Source: Jongsikchunia kroppenstedtii DSM 45133 (lineage in GTDB: Bacteria > Actinomycetota > Actinomycetes > Mycobacteriales > Mycobacteriaceae). From it: a stretch of 64,000 nucleotides of DNA. The stretch is taken from contig NZ_AQYG01000049.1 in assembly GCF_000380485.1 (NCBI RefSeq), positions 124,001-188,000 of the forward strand. Reading direction: 5' to 3'. Below are positions 40,301 through 43,052 of the stretch, one piece after another. The notes under the pieces are model-generated. The model did no database searches and was not told the origin of the DNA. It saw only the letters and a list, made by a program, of their open reading frames with translations. How positions within the stretch are numbered: position 1 is the stretch's first letter; each line of letters starts with the position of its first letter. The position numbers and the translations under genes were made by a program.

Positions 40301-42956
40301 CACCCGGCAACTGGAGCAGCGCGTGCTCCACCTCGCCGAGCTCGACGCGCTGGCCGCGGATCTTCACCTGGAAATCGCTGCGGCCCAAGTATTCCAGCGC
40401 CACCCCGCTCGGGCCGTCCACCCAGCGGACGAGGTCGCCCGTCCGATACATCCGGGTGCCGCCACCGCACGGATCGGCGACGAACCGCTCGGCCGTCAAC
40501 GCCGGACGCCCACGATAGCCGCGGGCCAGCGCCGGTCCCGAGAGATACAGCTCGCCGATAGCGCCGACCACCACCGGGCGTAGGCGCCGGTCGAGCACCA
40601 TGACGCCCATGCCCTCGATCGGCCCACCGATCGTGACCGGGCCATCAGGATCCACGTTGCTGATCGTGGCGACGATGGTGGCCTCGGACGGACCGTAGAC
40701 GTTGCTCATGGAACGCCCCGGCGCCCACCGCTTCAGCAGCTCCGGCGATGGCGCCTCACCGGCGACCGCGAGCTGTTGCAGGTGGTCGTCGAGTCCGGCG
40801 GGGTCGACCGTCTCCAGTGCCGACGGAGTGATGACGGCATGGGTGATCGCCTCAGCATCCAGCAGCCGCTGGAGCGCCGGGCCGCCGAAGGCGTCGGCCG
40901 GGGCCATCACGAGTGCTCCGCCGAAACCGAACGCCATCAGCGCTTCCCAGATCGACGCGTCGAATCCCGGCGACGCGACGGCCAGCACCCGACTCTCCGG
41001 CCCCGGCGCGCAGATCCGCTCCTGTGCGGCAAGCAGATTCGACAACCCTCGATGCGGTACCGCGACTGCCTTGGGCCGTCCCGTGGAGCCCGAAGTAAAG
41101 ATCAGGTATGCGATGTCGTCCGCCGCGGGCGACCGGGTCTGGATCGGGTCGGCGGGACGGGCGTCGATGTTCCGCTCTACCGCAGGATCGTCCAAAACCA
41201 TCCAGGACATGCCGGTGCCCTCGCGGGCGTAGTCAGCACTGCACAGTCCGGCCGCGGCATCGGCGTCGTCGAGTATTTGGCGCACGCGCGGAGCCGGATG
41301 CCGCGGATCGATCGGGGCCAGAACCGCTCCCAGTTTCGCGATCGCCCACATCGCGAGTGCCGCCTCCAGCGATCGACCGCACGCGACGGCGACGACGTCG
41401 CCATGGCCGATACCGTCCGAGCGCAGATGCGCGGCAAGCTGATTCGATCGTCGATCCAGCTCGATATAAGTCAGCGACCGACCGCCGTCGACGATCGCGG
41501 TACGGGCGCCGTGCCGCGCGGCCGCCCCTGTCAGCACCTGGGGCAGGGCGATCGGCGCTCGGCTGGCCGGCCCACGCAGCGGCGTCAGCGCGGCGGTGTC
41601 CTCGTCGGCGATCCCGAACTCGTGCAACGGGGTATCCGGGTCGGCGGACACCAACTCGCGGACCAGCGCGAGGAGCCGGCGATGGTGCACCCCCAGCTCG
41701 TCGTGATCGAACACGGTCGAATTGGCCTCGAGGTCGAGCTGAATCCCCTCGCCGGCGACCGACGGATAGAGGTTCACCGCGAACGAATCCACCGGACCGG
41801 TCGACAGCACGCGGTATTCGCCCACCATGTCACCGAGGCGAATCTCGTTGTGGAACATCATGATGTTGACCGCCGGGCCGAACGCCCCCGCGCCCCGTCC
41901 ATCACTGCCGCCCGCCGCCCCGGCGTCCCGGACGATGTCTTCGTAGCGGTATCGCTGATGTCGCAAAGCGCCGATCAACTCGTGATCGGACTGCAGCAGA
42001 GCCTGCGCCAGCGTGCGGTCGTCGCTCATATCCAGCCGCACCGGTACGACGTTGGACAGCATCCCGCCGGACCGCCGGATGGCGGCGGTGGTGCGCGCGG
42101 TGACCGGCAGGCTCAGCACCACGTCGGTGGTGTCGGTCATCCGCGCCAGATAGATGGCCAGCGCGACCACGACGAGGCGGGCCGGCGACCCGCCATCCGC
42201 GGCGATCTTCGCCAGTGCCGCGCGGGTCCGGTCGTCCAAGGGGGCCGACGCGACGATCGATCCGGCCGGGCGGCCGGTACCGCGGCCGAGGCGCGGCGGG
42301 GCGGGCAGATCGGCGGTGCGGGACAGCCAGTGCGCACGGTCGGTCCGGTAGCGGTCGGAATCGGCGTAGCGGGACTCGAAGTCGAGCAGCGCCGGCAGGT
42401 CGACGACGCGGGCGGGCGGCGCCTCGATGCCGGTCACCGCCGCGGTGTACAGCTCGGCGACCCGGCCAACCAGGTTGACCGCGCCGATGCCGTCGAGCGC
42501 AATGTGATGAATCCGTGCGAACCAGTAGTAACGCTCGTCGGCGAGCCGCAGGACTGTCGACGACATCAGGGGCGCGTCAACAAGCTCCATCGGCGCCCGC
42601 GACTGCGCTTTCATCCAACGATCTGCAGTGCCCACCGGATCGGGCTCGGCGCGCAGATCGATGACTTCCAGGTCGATCCACATGTCGGGATCGACGTATT
42701 GCATCGGATGCCCGTCGACCAGAACGATGCGCAGGTGACCGGTTCCGAGTTCCGCGGCAGCCCGGTTTCCGGCGGCCTCCAGCGCGCCCGTATCCAGCGC
42801 GCCATTGATGTCGACATAGTGCGAAATCGACAACGGCGCGTCGCTCGCGACCTGCTGCGCGAACCAGAGCCCCCGCTGAGCGGCCGAAAGCGGCATTTCG
42901 GTCAACGCACGATTCTCACCGTGGAGACCGCGCACTCCGGCCGTATCGGAACTCAC
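16308..42956 (-). CDS. Giant eight-module non-ribosomal peptide synthetase with thioesterase
   Basis: The gene encodes one uninterrupted 8,882-residue chain with the layout (C-A-T)x8-TE. Carrier serines fall at residues 1002, 2074, 3125, 4197, 5269, 6377, 7489 and 8582. The spacing of 1,051-1,112 residues leaves no room for epimerase, methyltransferase or oxidase domains, and none is seen. All eight A domains keep the A3 loop (TSGSTG or TSGTTG), the YGP[TSA]E block and the A10 lysine. All eight C domains keep HHxxxD, although module 5 has HHICADE. The thioesterase triad is S8721, D8748 and H8842. The product should be an octapeptide, probably N-acylated because the protein starts with a C domain. 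GTG 42956 is used; an ATG 20 codons later is possible. No MbtH-like gene is present in the window. Confidence 0.98.
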   Translation of the reverse strand: MSSDTAGVRGLHGENRALTEMPLSAAQRGLWFAQQVASDAPLSISHYVDINGALDTGALEAAGNRAAAELGTGHLRIVLVDGHPMQYVDPDMWIDLEVIDLRAEPDPVGTADRWMKAQSRAPMELVDAPLMSSTVLRLADERYYWFARIHHIALDGIGAVNLVGRVAELYTAAVTGIEAPPARVVDLPALLDFESRYADSDRYRTDRAHWLSRTADLPAPPRLGRGTGRPAGSIVASAPLDDRTRAALAKIAADGGSPARLVVVALAIYLARMTDTTDVVLSLPVTARTTAAIRRSGGMLSNVVPVRLDMSDDRTLAQALLQSDHELIGALRHQRYRYEDIVRDAGAAGGSDGRGAGAFGPAVNIMMFHNEIRLGDMVGEYRVLSTGPVDSFAVNLYPSVAGEGIQLDLEANSTVFDHDELGVHHRRLLALVRELVSADPDTPLHEFGIADEDTAALTPLRGPASRAPIALPQVLTGAAARHGARTAIVDGGRSLTYIELDRRSNQLAAHLRSDGIGHGDVVAVACGRSLEAALAMWAIAKLGAVLAPIDPRHPAPRVRQILDDADAAAGLCSADYAREGTGMSWMVLDDPAVERNIDARPADPIQTRSPAADDIAYLIFTSGSTGRPKAVAVPHRGLSNLLAAQERICAPGPESRVLAVASPGFDASIWEALMAFGFGGALVMAPADAFGGPALQRLLDAEAITHAVITPSALETVDPAGLDDHLQQLAVAGEAPSPELLKRWAPGRSMSNVYGPSEATIVATISNVDPDGPVTIGGPIEGMGVMVLDRRLRPVVVGAIGELYLSGPALARGYRGRPALTAERFVADPCGGGTRMYRTGDLVRWVDGPSGVALEYLGRSDFQVKIRGQRVELGEVEHALLQLPGVSFAHTEGRANRRGVTELVSYLHGPGAVEAVSTAATRLAAVLPDHMVPQHIIVLDEIPMTPVGKLDRSALPAPVESERVYAAPRTESERAVAAAFAAATGIEQVGADDNFFHLGGDSLAATAVVARVAAATGADLPVRELFDHPTVAALASAVDAVIAAKPAGTPADSGPALVARPAGVAAPLSAAQRRLWFLARLDPDSAAYNIPLVLRLHGDLDESALIAAIGDVIARHEPLRTRYPDTPEGPEQELVAVDEVIGSVSVEKIRTDDWAVEAARSAAAGFDLTAAPPVRIRLLRNDDDSTDAGMAEHLLVIVLHHIAADGWSIQPLAVDVMAAYAARRAGSAPTWQALPVQYGDFALWQQDWLGHISDPDSRAARQLGFWREQLAEIPDELTLPSDRPRPPEASNRSGTYRFEIDADVHRAIVDAAREREATTFMVVHAALALLLGRLAGTDDVVIGSPIAGRVHPDLEPLVGMFVGTLPLRTRLRDDESFAGLLGRVRTVDLDAYANADIPFEQVVENINPARSVARHPVFQVMLSFESVAAQSVTLPGVEIEVVTQDLGATRFDLDFAVTETADAAGAPGGLDVRLDYATDLFDAATVAMLADRLVAVLTQVTGDAAVGVSDVELMLPQEPRELLGDAVSVREHYLLSGFDRQVRSRPDATALVYEGTELSYAEFDRAINALAARLVGHGVGPEQRVLLAVPRSPAMFVAMYAIIRAGGAYVAIDPADPAERIAAIAAEAHPVLALVGIDGIELPDGLPTVAVDLADAPDPTGPPLPVPAVRADSAVYVIYTSGSTGRPKGVEITHRGASNLLAWLHGAIPVTADDRVVQKAPITFDVSVWESLAILAVGGTLVVLRPDGHRDVGYLAAVMADERVTMAEFVPSLLDVLLSEVESPFGPELSMLHVGGEAIAPATAQQVIDRGVRVDNTYGPTEYTVDATHARLADGIGSATTVPIGVPVWNTRAYVLDERLHPVPLGVAGELYLAGDQLARGYVGRPGLTADRFVADPRSGEPGARAYRTGDLVRIVDGGAGPQLEFLGRNDFQVKIRGVRIELGEVEAVLRSLPGVAQAATVVHGADAQARLIAYVTPVHGDAAALDPLEMRAEMRARLPQHLVPSAVMVLDEFPVGSSGKLDPRRLPEPSLGSREYAAPVSTTEIAVAQVFAEVLEIDRIGRGDDYFELGGNSLLGVRVAARLCAAVGVDVPIRLLFDAPGVAELAAAIDRSTSARARIPLRPRPAGDDPIPLAPAQQRIWFLSRLDPGSSAYTIPFAIGLTGPLDEAALHAAMADVVARHESLRTTYPQDAAGFPYQSIAETASIELSIRDIAASDLRAELDALGDTGFDLADRPPVRFGLLRCAPRQHVLTMAFHHIAADGASVGPLAIDIMTAYAARRDGAAPDWIPLPVQFADYAVWQRELLGDAKDPESAAAREVAFWVRELASAPSEQYLPADRPRTVRGTSSADTVDLPIPDELWDGIGDFARRHRATPFMVLHAALAALLSRMGGGDDIVVGTAVAGRTDPATDPLIGMFVNTLALRTPVDTDAAFTDLLESVRGRDLAAFAHSDLPFDQVVSACNVANQVSGFGESLLRVILTIDDAVGSAFELAGVSSEMLPVYPRTAKFDLQFTILPAYGAGTRCAVTFADEIFDRTTVSTLARRWVALLEAAIAEPSTRVGDLDVTLPEVDPAPAPAASGAPVVLLPEILAQAMKRGGDGIGASCDGVKLTWAELDARSTRLARHLIDAGAGPETVVALALHRGLDHLVALCAVAKTGAAFVSIDRNHPIDRIDYLVRDSGAVVGLCRGDVQSLPSTTAWHDLSHPRLIERVAAQPATPITDADRRGPLRLDHAAWVLYTSGSTGRPKGVAVSHRGLANLVEFQRNSSRIDASSRVLAVGSPSFDASIYEILLSWSAGAALVIAPPDTFGGPPLADLIVREGVTHAVITPAVVATMDPDQLADADLRVLMVAGDAVQPELVARWSPGRLLLNGYGPTEATIAASCARLEPGAAVSIGAPLEHTATRVLDARLRPVPAGVPGELYLSGVYLARGYHRRADLTAGRFVADPFGRPGERLYRTGDLVRRRADGDLEYLGRSDFQVKIRGQRIELGEIDAVLERHPDVGFAVTVGHESAGGTVLVAYVHAAAGHDIDPAAVRRSAAEVLTGAMLPAQLIVLDEVPLTPVGKLDRTKLPTPQIVSPTSTGRAPDTDTEIRIAALFAEVTGATTVSADDSFFLIGGNSLSAAAAVSRIGAALGVDLSVRELFDAPTVAELATRVSELGHAESASAPLRPRPISDAPVPLSLAQQRMWFLAQLEPDSSLHNLPAALRLRGPLDVEALVAAFDDLAARHETLRTRYPSRDGIGFQDILESGPPVGVRSVTEGDVPTVISELAAKPFDLAARPPVRTEILSLTATDHIVVLVMHHIAADGMSMAPLARDLFAAYFARTAGAPPAWEPLPVQYADYAVWQRADLGDPDTPGSRAGRELAYWRRTLTDVEPVTLPADRPRPLRPTHDGAVHERGVDAALHRGIGELAARHGVSEFMVMHAAFAVLIARLGASDDITIGIPLGGRGRPELDDLVGMFANTVVLRSAIDRAENVGDLLARVRDIDLDAFAHASIPFEQLVEELRPVRTTARNPLFDVALFFQNLTPPELVLPDLTIEPLDPPSHPAQFDLQLTVTGAGESGGIDAHNAESAGLVLSWLYATDLFDEATVAEFADRLVAILAAMVADDSTVVGELPLLSATDRDEVLRHSVSGARVRQPLSPVAGLARHALERPDAIALIDCGAADSAPITYGELAGRVARQAEQLAARGVGPGHTVALYADRSAELVVGMYAAMAAGAAYVPMDPGHPIARNRAVLTAAAPSVVLAGTPVPDELGVTVPVLSSADGGVVGTGRTPPELTVAQPHPDALVYAIFTSGTTGVPKGVGITHRAITNQLSWMAEHYGVGPDDVYLQKAAHTFDLSVWGYLLPISVGARLVLAGRDDAVDTGRIADLIERHRVTVCDFVPTMLTVFIEAAQADPAIAEQVRSLRQLWVIGEALPSATVAEASALGSVRVHNLYGPTETTVSITGADVTGTADAIPTIGRPQANSAVYVLDSRLQPVPDGVVGELYLVGDQLARGYLGRPDLTADRFVANPLSGRGSRMYRTGDLGRWRAGATGPTLEHLGRVDTQVKYRGQRIELGEIEAALRQAPQVSAVAVDVRETAGTQRLIAYLVPATVAADASVLENAREVLPHFMVPETVIGLDELPRNASGKLDRSALPAPDLGPADYVEPQTPTERVVAEEFARVLEVDRVGRTADFFDIGGTSLSAARIAATVSARLGRRVAVRLIFDHPTVAGLAAQADALDPQAADGTPVLHRYPDADSYPLSAAQQRMWILARLEPESAVYNLPIAVDLGAGIDAAALRAAIGDVLIRHEALRTRYAAEADGPRQVICDPDEWPPVIDERELPSTDAAVAAVAASTAEPFDLAAAPPVRFAIYRLPDRTVFAMVVHHICADEHSATPFVVDLTAAYGARVAGNAWTSPNRHVRYVDYAQWQRDLLGHVDDSGETVGERQVEYWRQRLAGQPQRLPLPLDRQYPDRPSYRGARVELPIDVETHAAVAELARRTGSSTFMVFHTALAVLLSRLAGTSDISVGTAVGGRAQPEIAALVGMFVNTVVLRTDVDQNASFTDLLMAVRDADLAAFAHADVPFERVVDALDPPRTPEHHPLFQVAYGGRRHHVEPGASADAVSRAVGAGFFTSLEIDAVPARFDAHFDADERFTGNDAVGATLALTYATDILDDSTARALLRRWVSVVTAAATAPDAVVGDIDIVLADVDGATARRARGEPARPPVTLTDLIDAAVALHDPDDTAVVLGSATWSWGELDRRSTQLARVLIGRGVGPESVVAIGTGRGFEYLLGVWAVAKTGAAFLSFDPALPADRVRYLLADSGAALGLSGPAEVGAVDTVEWLDLTAGATAGLIDQQPVAPILRGELTAAPNFDQPAYVIYTSGSTGRPKGVVVTHRGIANLIAQAHTDARLDRGSRMLQAASPNFDAVVYELLLALSGGAALVISPPDVFGAAPLRDVLAAGEVTHALITPPVLASIEPAGLDRLQTLMVAGDTCGVELVARWAPGRRMFNLYGPAETTIWSTVSPPLVAGQRVTIGGPIIGSTVHVLDSRLHPVPIGVVGELYVSGDALARGYQHRADLTAAAFVADPFGAPGQRLYRTGDLVRWTTDAGDSAPQLEFVGRDDFQVKIRGQRVELGEIDHVLGGFAGVDFVATLAVPSANGPTLVSYVRPADGTELSADDLAAHAAAGLPRFMVPDQIMLIDAIPLTGNGKLDRAALPAPAEIDRSLRYRAPATDIERTICSVFAEVTGAERVGVDDGFFAIGGNSLSATQAAARIGESVGVELSVRELFDAPTPAELATVIVGRSRPRYRSIGQIERPARLPLTPAQQRMWFVTRMEPESLDGVIPIVLRLSGVVHADALRSAIVDVIGRHEILRTVYRDSPAGPDQEIIPVATAIDSLEMTAEQVDPADLAFRMESFLTRPFHLDRDLPLRLELLETSGGAGETEYLLVLAAHHIALDGWSVATLTADIAAAYQSRCNGQVPRWQPLDVQYADYAVWLAERAGDDTDPDSAAGKDLAYWRSRLDELAPEIILPRDRHRPPEPTRRGAVIPFNISASVHRRLSDAAGRTDATLFMALHTAFAALLARIGDADEVAIATPVAGRGMREIDSMVGMFVNTIVLRTAIDQGASLEANLAAVRDVDVDAFAHSGTQFERLVEAIAPERQIGRHPLAQVALVLQNMQQADIALPDMTISPVPSPVNAARFDLQLTVDQERGDEQSDGSLHCEMTYDTDIFDAETVQRLVDRFETLLSGITADPATALGDIDLRTDTERSDLHRWQDGGPENATPDLLITPFEAMAAQRPDSVALVQPRGMTGSENADIEVTYGDLNARANILAHRLIAAGIGTDKLVAVNIGRSVAFFVAVYGVVKAGGAYTPLDPGQPSERVAHMLNTAQADCVLTDGPVPDGWSGRVLTVDAAGAVIGDTDAAAADLDTSPIITNPERAGGGRGHPESLAFVVFTSGSTGLPKGVALSNRGLAADLDWMQRRFQLDHTDAVLAQVSTIFDMSAWDIFWPLAAGARVVIADPERRGDVAYLVEQIRRYRTTIMSTVPSLLRAIVDQALDSGLRLDSLRQVFQGGEALSGPLTRRFASITDGRLNNLYGPSEVSIGQMHHPVTAADGDDDAVPIGSMQAGLRAYVLDRRMHPVAPGEVGELYLAGLQLARGYIGRGPLTAERFVADPFASAYGVPDGSRMYRTGDLARWDPAIGELRYVGRNDFQVKLRGQRIELGEIAAVLTAQPAVRSAIALVHTEQKQSGAAMQRLVAYVVGRPEIGGSPADTEELLASCRKSLPSYMIPDVVMWLERLPLTVAGKIDRRALPVPLPVQSTYVAPTTALERAVTKAVEQTLELDHTTESGRAGLADNFFGLGGNSLSATRLVARIGDLTGSVVAVRQVFEATTIADLVEIVARSESATDTRLALTPQDRPARLPLSPAQQRMWFLNRFAPEDPTYNLPLVLEIDGPLDEAALDAALLDLLERHEPLRTRYPADGDGAYQVVVEMDELPTILSRPDFDDDAVADELDAMAELDAHERLAWITEFVTTGFDLGTDLPIRALLLRREPGADGAQRHLLAVVLHHISGDGVSLPVLLQEMMGAYQARVEGGAPHWQPLPVAYADYVLWQRDRLGSPDDPASAAAAGLEYWKRQLAGAPDLLALPADRVRPIVADPAGAVVEVAIDAATHRAVAELAAASRATTFMVLHAAFAVTLGRLAATRDVVVGTAVAGRSETELAGLIGMFVDTVALRTQLDPAESFRELVRRVVDIDLDGFEHADIAFEEIVERVSPRRAHDRHPIFQAMFGVENHAGSAAGLDDGVGVEAGDLTLRSIDPGVVPAKVDLQLSITERADSTGAPAGLGAQFIYATALFDASTVRGFAAAFTRLLQTATADPDALVGDLPWLDADYRARLIATSAGPVEPVPPVSLAQLFADQVACTPDAPAIVSDTEELTYAQFADRVAARVHDLRDRGVGPEAVVAVALDRSVTQVISIYAATMAGAAYLPVDPDSGDERIAYMLEVARPSVVLTAAEHAERLRPLAGAAAVLTVETDPAPRNSDAGDSDAAGDPAAVGRWSTVGLPDVTADNAAYVLFTSGSTGRPKGVAVPIGAIVNRLAWMQGGYRIGADDRVLYKTPSTFDVSVWELFWPLQTGAAMVIASPDGHRDPGYLADAIARHRVTVAHFVPSMLAAYLSADPPAEAHRALRHVFASGEVLPAQTVRRFATRIGAGGAQLHNLYGPTEAAVDVTAAVAAVGVDGTTVSIGGPVRNTRAYVLDDRLRPVPRGVVGELYLGGVQLARGYVAGPGLTADRFVADPFDDAGGRLYRTGDLVRRTAAGLIYVGRDDSQIKLRGQRIELAEISAVLAEAAGVSEAVVVVRGDGDTARLVGYLVLAPDAAAVGGDNLSAVFDHARDRLPAYMIPPDLVILDEMPTTVNGKLDVAALPEPDVVETEFRAPRTRWEQLVADILGDLLGRPRVGLDDDFFALGGNSLLATQVAARLAARTGRGVTVRIVFDNPVVEQLAAQLEADPELTDPLPELTVDAPMPESAPLSAAQQRMWFLNRFDPESAADNIALAVRLTGELDVDAFTAAISDVVARHAALRSSYPDGPDGPRHRVHDVDAVPIVVRDEFDPAAATTELRRLAMTGFDVTTTVPVRIMLLRTSMHAEPGHLHTRREQSTIGEWVFAVAAHHISVDGWSLTVLARDVFTAYHARLSAAEPFVGRPVLQYPSFAAWQQQLLGDHVDPAALVSRQERYWAERLRHAPDRLELPTDRPRPAVLSTRGRTIEAQLGSDVRVGLEELARRTGTSLFMVMHAAYAVLLARLAGTDDVVIGSPVAGRGLPVLDDVVGMFAGTLALRTRVRPGESFIDLLARVRDDDLDDFAQADVPFERVVEVVSPARSTAHHPLFQAAMSFQNLQSEDFELPGVTARPLDIDLDVAKFDLHLTVLAGNDGQPGNDRQAGDGGTGIADGEHDLGAELDVTWTYATDLYDESTVRKFADTFARVLSLIVFDPDLPVGDIDLLGPSERSRLVRATNMTDHPHPAVTLYDLVCTGAAADPDAVGVVDGATQLTFAELLGRVNRWGRALIAAGVGTGDLVAVALPRSTEQLVTMYAVVAAGAAYVPIDPAQPADRIAAVVDSARPVSIITADSLADLERRSVALSSAPIADAERSAALRPDHPAYVLFTSGSTGVPKGVQVPQRAVVNQLQWKLRRFPIDRNDAVLVKTPATFDLSVWEYWWPAAGGATMVIAEPDGHRDPAYLRNLIAAKGVTVLHAVPTLVEMLLEGDAALPDSLRDVLCIGETLPPALARRMLQSDSVVLHNLYGPTEAAVSITDQIVRSVPDDAVSVPVGVPVDNSTVYVLDSRLRPTPVGVTGELYLGGSQLADGYLGAPGLSAERFIADPFGAAGERLYRTGDLVAWTDVDGDLSLEYLQRADLQLKVGGYRVEPGDVEAALMATGHFTQAVATAHADPVRGSRLVAYVVPAPGQEQVDPGMVREELHHRLPSYLVPAVVMILPALPVGTTGKVDRSALPEPVYRSTDRVAPQSVTEQLVANVIAEAIGVEVDTVGRFDNFFELGGSSMIATRVVGTLSELTGIQMPVQWMFGDPTPEQIARHIDAATADDENGEHAGATTDFAELLPIRRSGSAAPIFCVHPIGGLAWVYGALAAELPDRPVYGLQDRLVVDPEAAADSIDELVDRYLAHISSVQPDGPYHLLGWSLGGVIAHAIAARLQAAGGRVELLVLLDPPPLNATIAAPGAGQSADDDAADDLGDGLARYAAGMARSARHAAGLLHAHRPPEFDGPVLYVEPEQIPAGSAGIDEWQRCLRGDLNRIAVPGDHWQMGDTEQMRMVGRAVSDRLGNSDASVTGATVTGSTSPND
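16311..17045 (-). other. NRPS terminal type-I thioesterase domain
   Basis: An alpha/beta-hydrolase domain of about 245 residues begins near PIFCVHPIGGLAWVYG. The nucleophile S8721 is in GWSLGG, the acid D8748 in LLDPPP and the base H8842 in GDHWQMG. The 27-residue spacing from Ser to Asp and about 94 to His fits typical release thioesterases. It resembles EntF-type thioesterases more than stand-alone editing ones. Whether it hydrolyses or cyclises the peptide cannot be told. Confidence 0.92.
17100..20316 (-). other. NRPS module 8 (C-A-T)
   Basis: The C domain has HHISVDG. The code is DLWHLILVSK, close to module 4. The A8 core motif is degenerate: LKVGGYRVEPGDVE where other modules read VKIRGxRIELGEIE. 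This hinge region controls the rotation between the adenylation and thiolation states. The A10 lysine is kept (TTGKVDRSALP). The carrier serine is 8582 (GGSS). Confidence 0.8.
20340..23656 (-). other. NRPS module 7 (C-A-T), serine-specific
   Basis: The C domain has HHISGDG. The A-domain code reads DVWHFSLVDK, identical to the serine code of EntF and other serine-activating domains. Serine is therefore the only substrate in this megasynthase that can be named with confidence. The carrier serine is 7489. Confidence 0.88.
23680..26986 (-). other. NRPS module 6 (C-A-T)
   Basis: The C domain has HHIALDG. The A4 motif is FDMSAWD and the code is DMWSFGLIGK, which matches no code known to me. The carrier serine is 6377. 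The module is slightly longer than the earlier ones because of loops in the A domain and before the T domain (TESGRAGLADNFF). Confidence 0.8.
27010..30190 (-). other. NRPS module 5 (C with HHICADE, A, T)
   Basis: The C-domain active-site motif at residues 4383-4389 (DNA 29790-29810) reads HHICADE instead of HHxxxDG. The catalytic second histidine and the aspartate are kept; the glycine is glutamate. The A4 motif FDAVVYE lacks the usual serine, and the code is DAYLMALIWK, unassigned. Carrier serine 5269. Confidence 0.8.
30220..33411 (-). other. NRPS module 4 (C-A-T)
   Basis: The C domain has HHIAADG and the carrier serine is 4197 (GGTS). The A4 motif is FDLSVWG, with the usual glutamate replaced by glycine. 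The code is DLWDWILVSK. It is nearly the same as that of module 8 (DLWHLILVSK), so the two positions may carry related residues. The DL...VSK frame recalls diaminobutyrate codes only weakly. Confidence 0.8.
33440..36566 (-). other. NRPS module 3 (C-A-T)
   Basis: The C domain has HHIAADG and the carrier serine is 3125. The A4 motif is FDASIYE and the code is DAYVMAGIAK, suggesting a hydrophobic residue without a firm assignment. It is similar in layout to modules 1 and 5, so these three A domains probably share ancestry. Confidence 0.8.
36600..39765 (-). other. NRPS module 2 (C-A-T)
   Basis: The C domain has HHIAADG and the carrier serine is 2074 (GGNS). The A-domain code is DVWEHGTVDK. The acidic residues at the third-from-left pocket wall and at the ninth position hint at a basic or polar substrate, but there is no exact match that I know. 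All core A motifs are intact. Confidence 0.8.
39800..42899 (-). other. NRPS module 1 (EntF-like starter C, A, T)
   Basis: The C domain has HHIALDG at residues 150-156. Along its length it resembles the condensation domain of enterobactin synthase EntF (for example RYYWFARIHHIALDG, HQRYRYEDIVRD, FGPAVNIMMF, LSTGPVDSF). EntF condenses an aryl group delivered on a separate carrier, so an acyl or aryl starter is likely here. The ten-residue A-domain code read by alignment to GrsA is DAWVAAVIVK; hydrophobic, not assigned. Carrier serine 1002 (GGDS). Confidence 0.85.
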
Positions 42957-43052
42957 AACTTACTGATCGTACGAACGATGCCTGAAAGTTACCTACAAGT
43001 AGTCATTTAATAACCTGCGGACAAATCCGGCGATCCGTTAGTTAGCTGAACG
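42957..43052 (-). promoter_or_regulatory. AT-richer spacer upstream of the NRPS gene
   Basis: This 96-bp gap between dinF and the NRPS is the only AT-rich stretch in the area and probably contains the NRPS promoter. It holds two short dyads: CTACTTGTAG (near 42992-43001) and ATCGT-4-ACGAT near 42966-42980, close to the GTG start. No clear sigma-70 boxes, iron box or strong ribosome site were found, so transcription from dinF cannot be excluded. Confidence 0.4.

Noticed and set aside
16308-42956. Epimerase, methyltransferase or tandem carrier domains in the NRPS
   Set aside because: Every T domain is followed within about 60 residues by the next C-domain motif, and no A domain has the ~400-residue insertion of a methyltransferase. 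All HHxxxD motifs belong to C domains.
43034-43052. Possible iron-regulator (IdeR/DmdR) box in TTAGTTAGCTGAAC upstream of the NRPS
   Set aside because: It shares the TTAG...AAC look but lacks the central base and half-site spacing of the 19-bp consensus. It also lies at the far side of the gap next to the dinF stop.
42957-43052. Assignment of the NRPS as a siderophore synthetase from its EntF-like C domain and serine module
   Set aside because: No dihydroxybenzoate, hydroxyornithine or uptake genes and no iron box are present. EntF-like starter domains also occur in lipopeptide systems.
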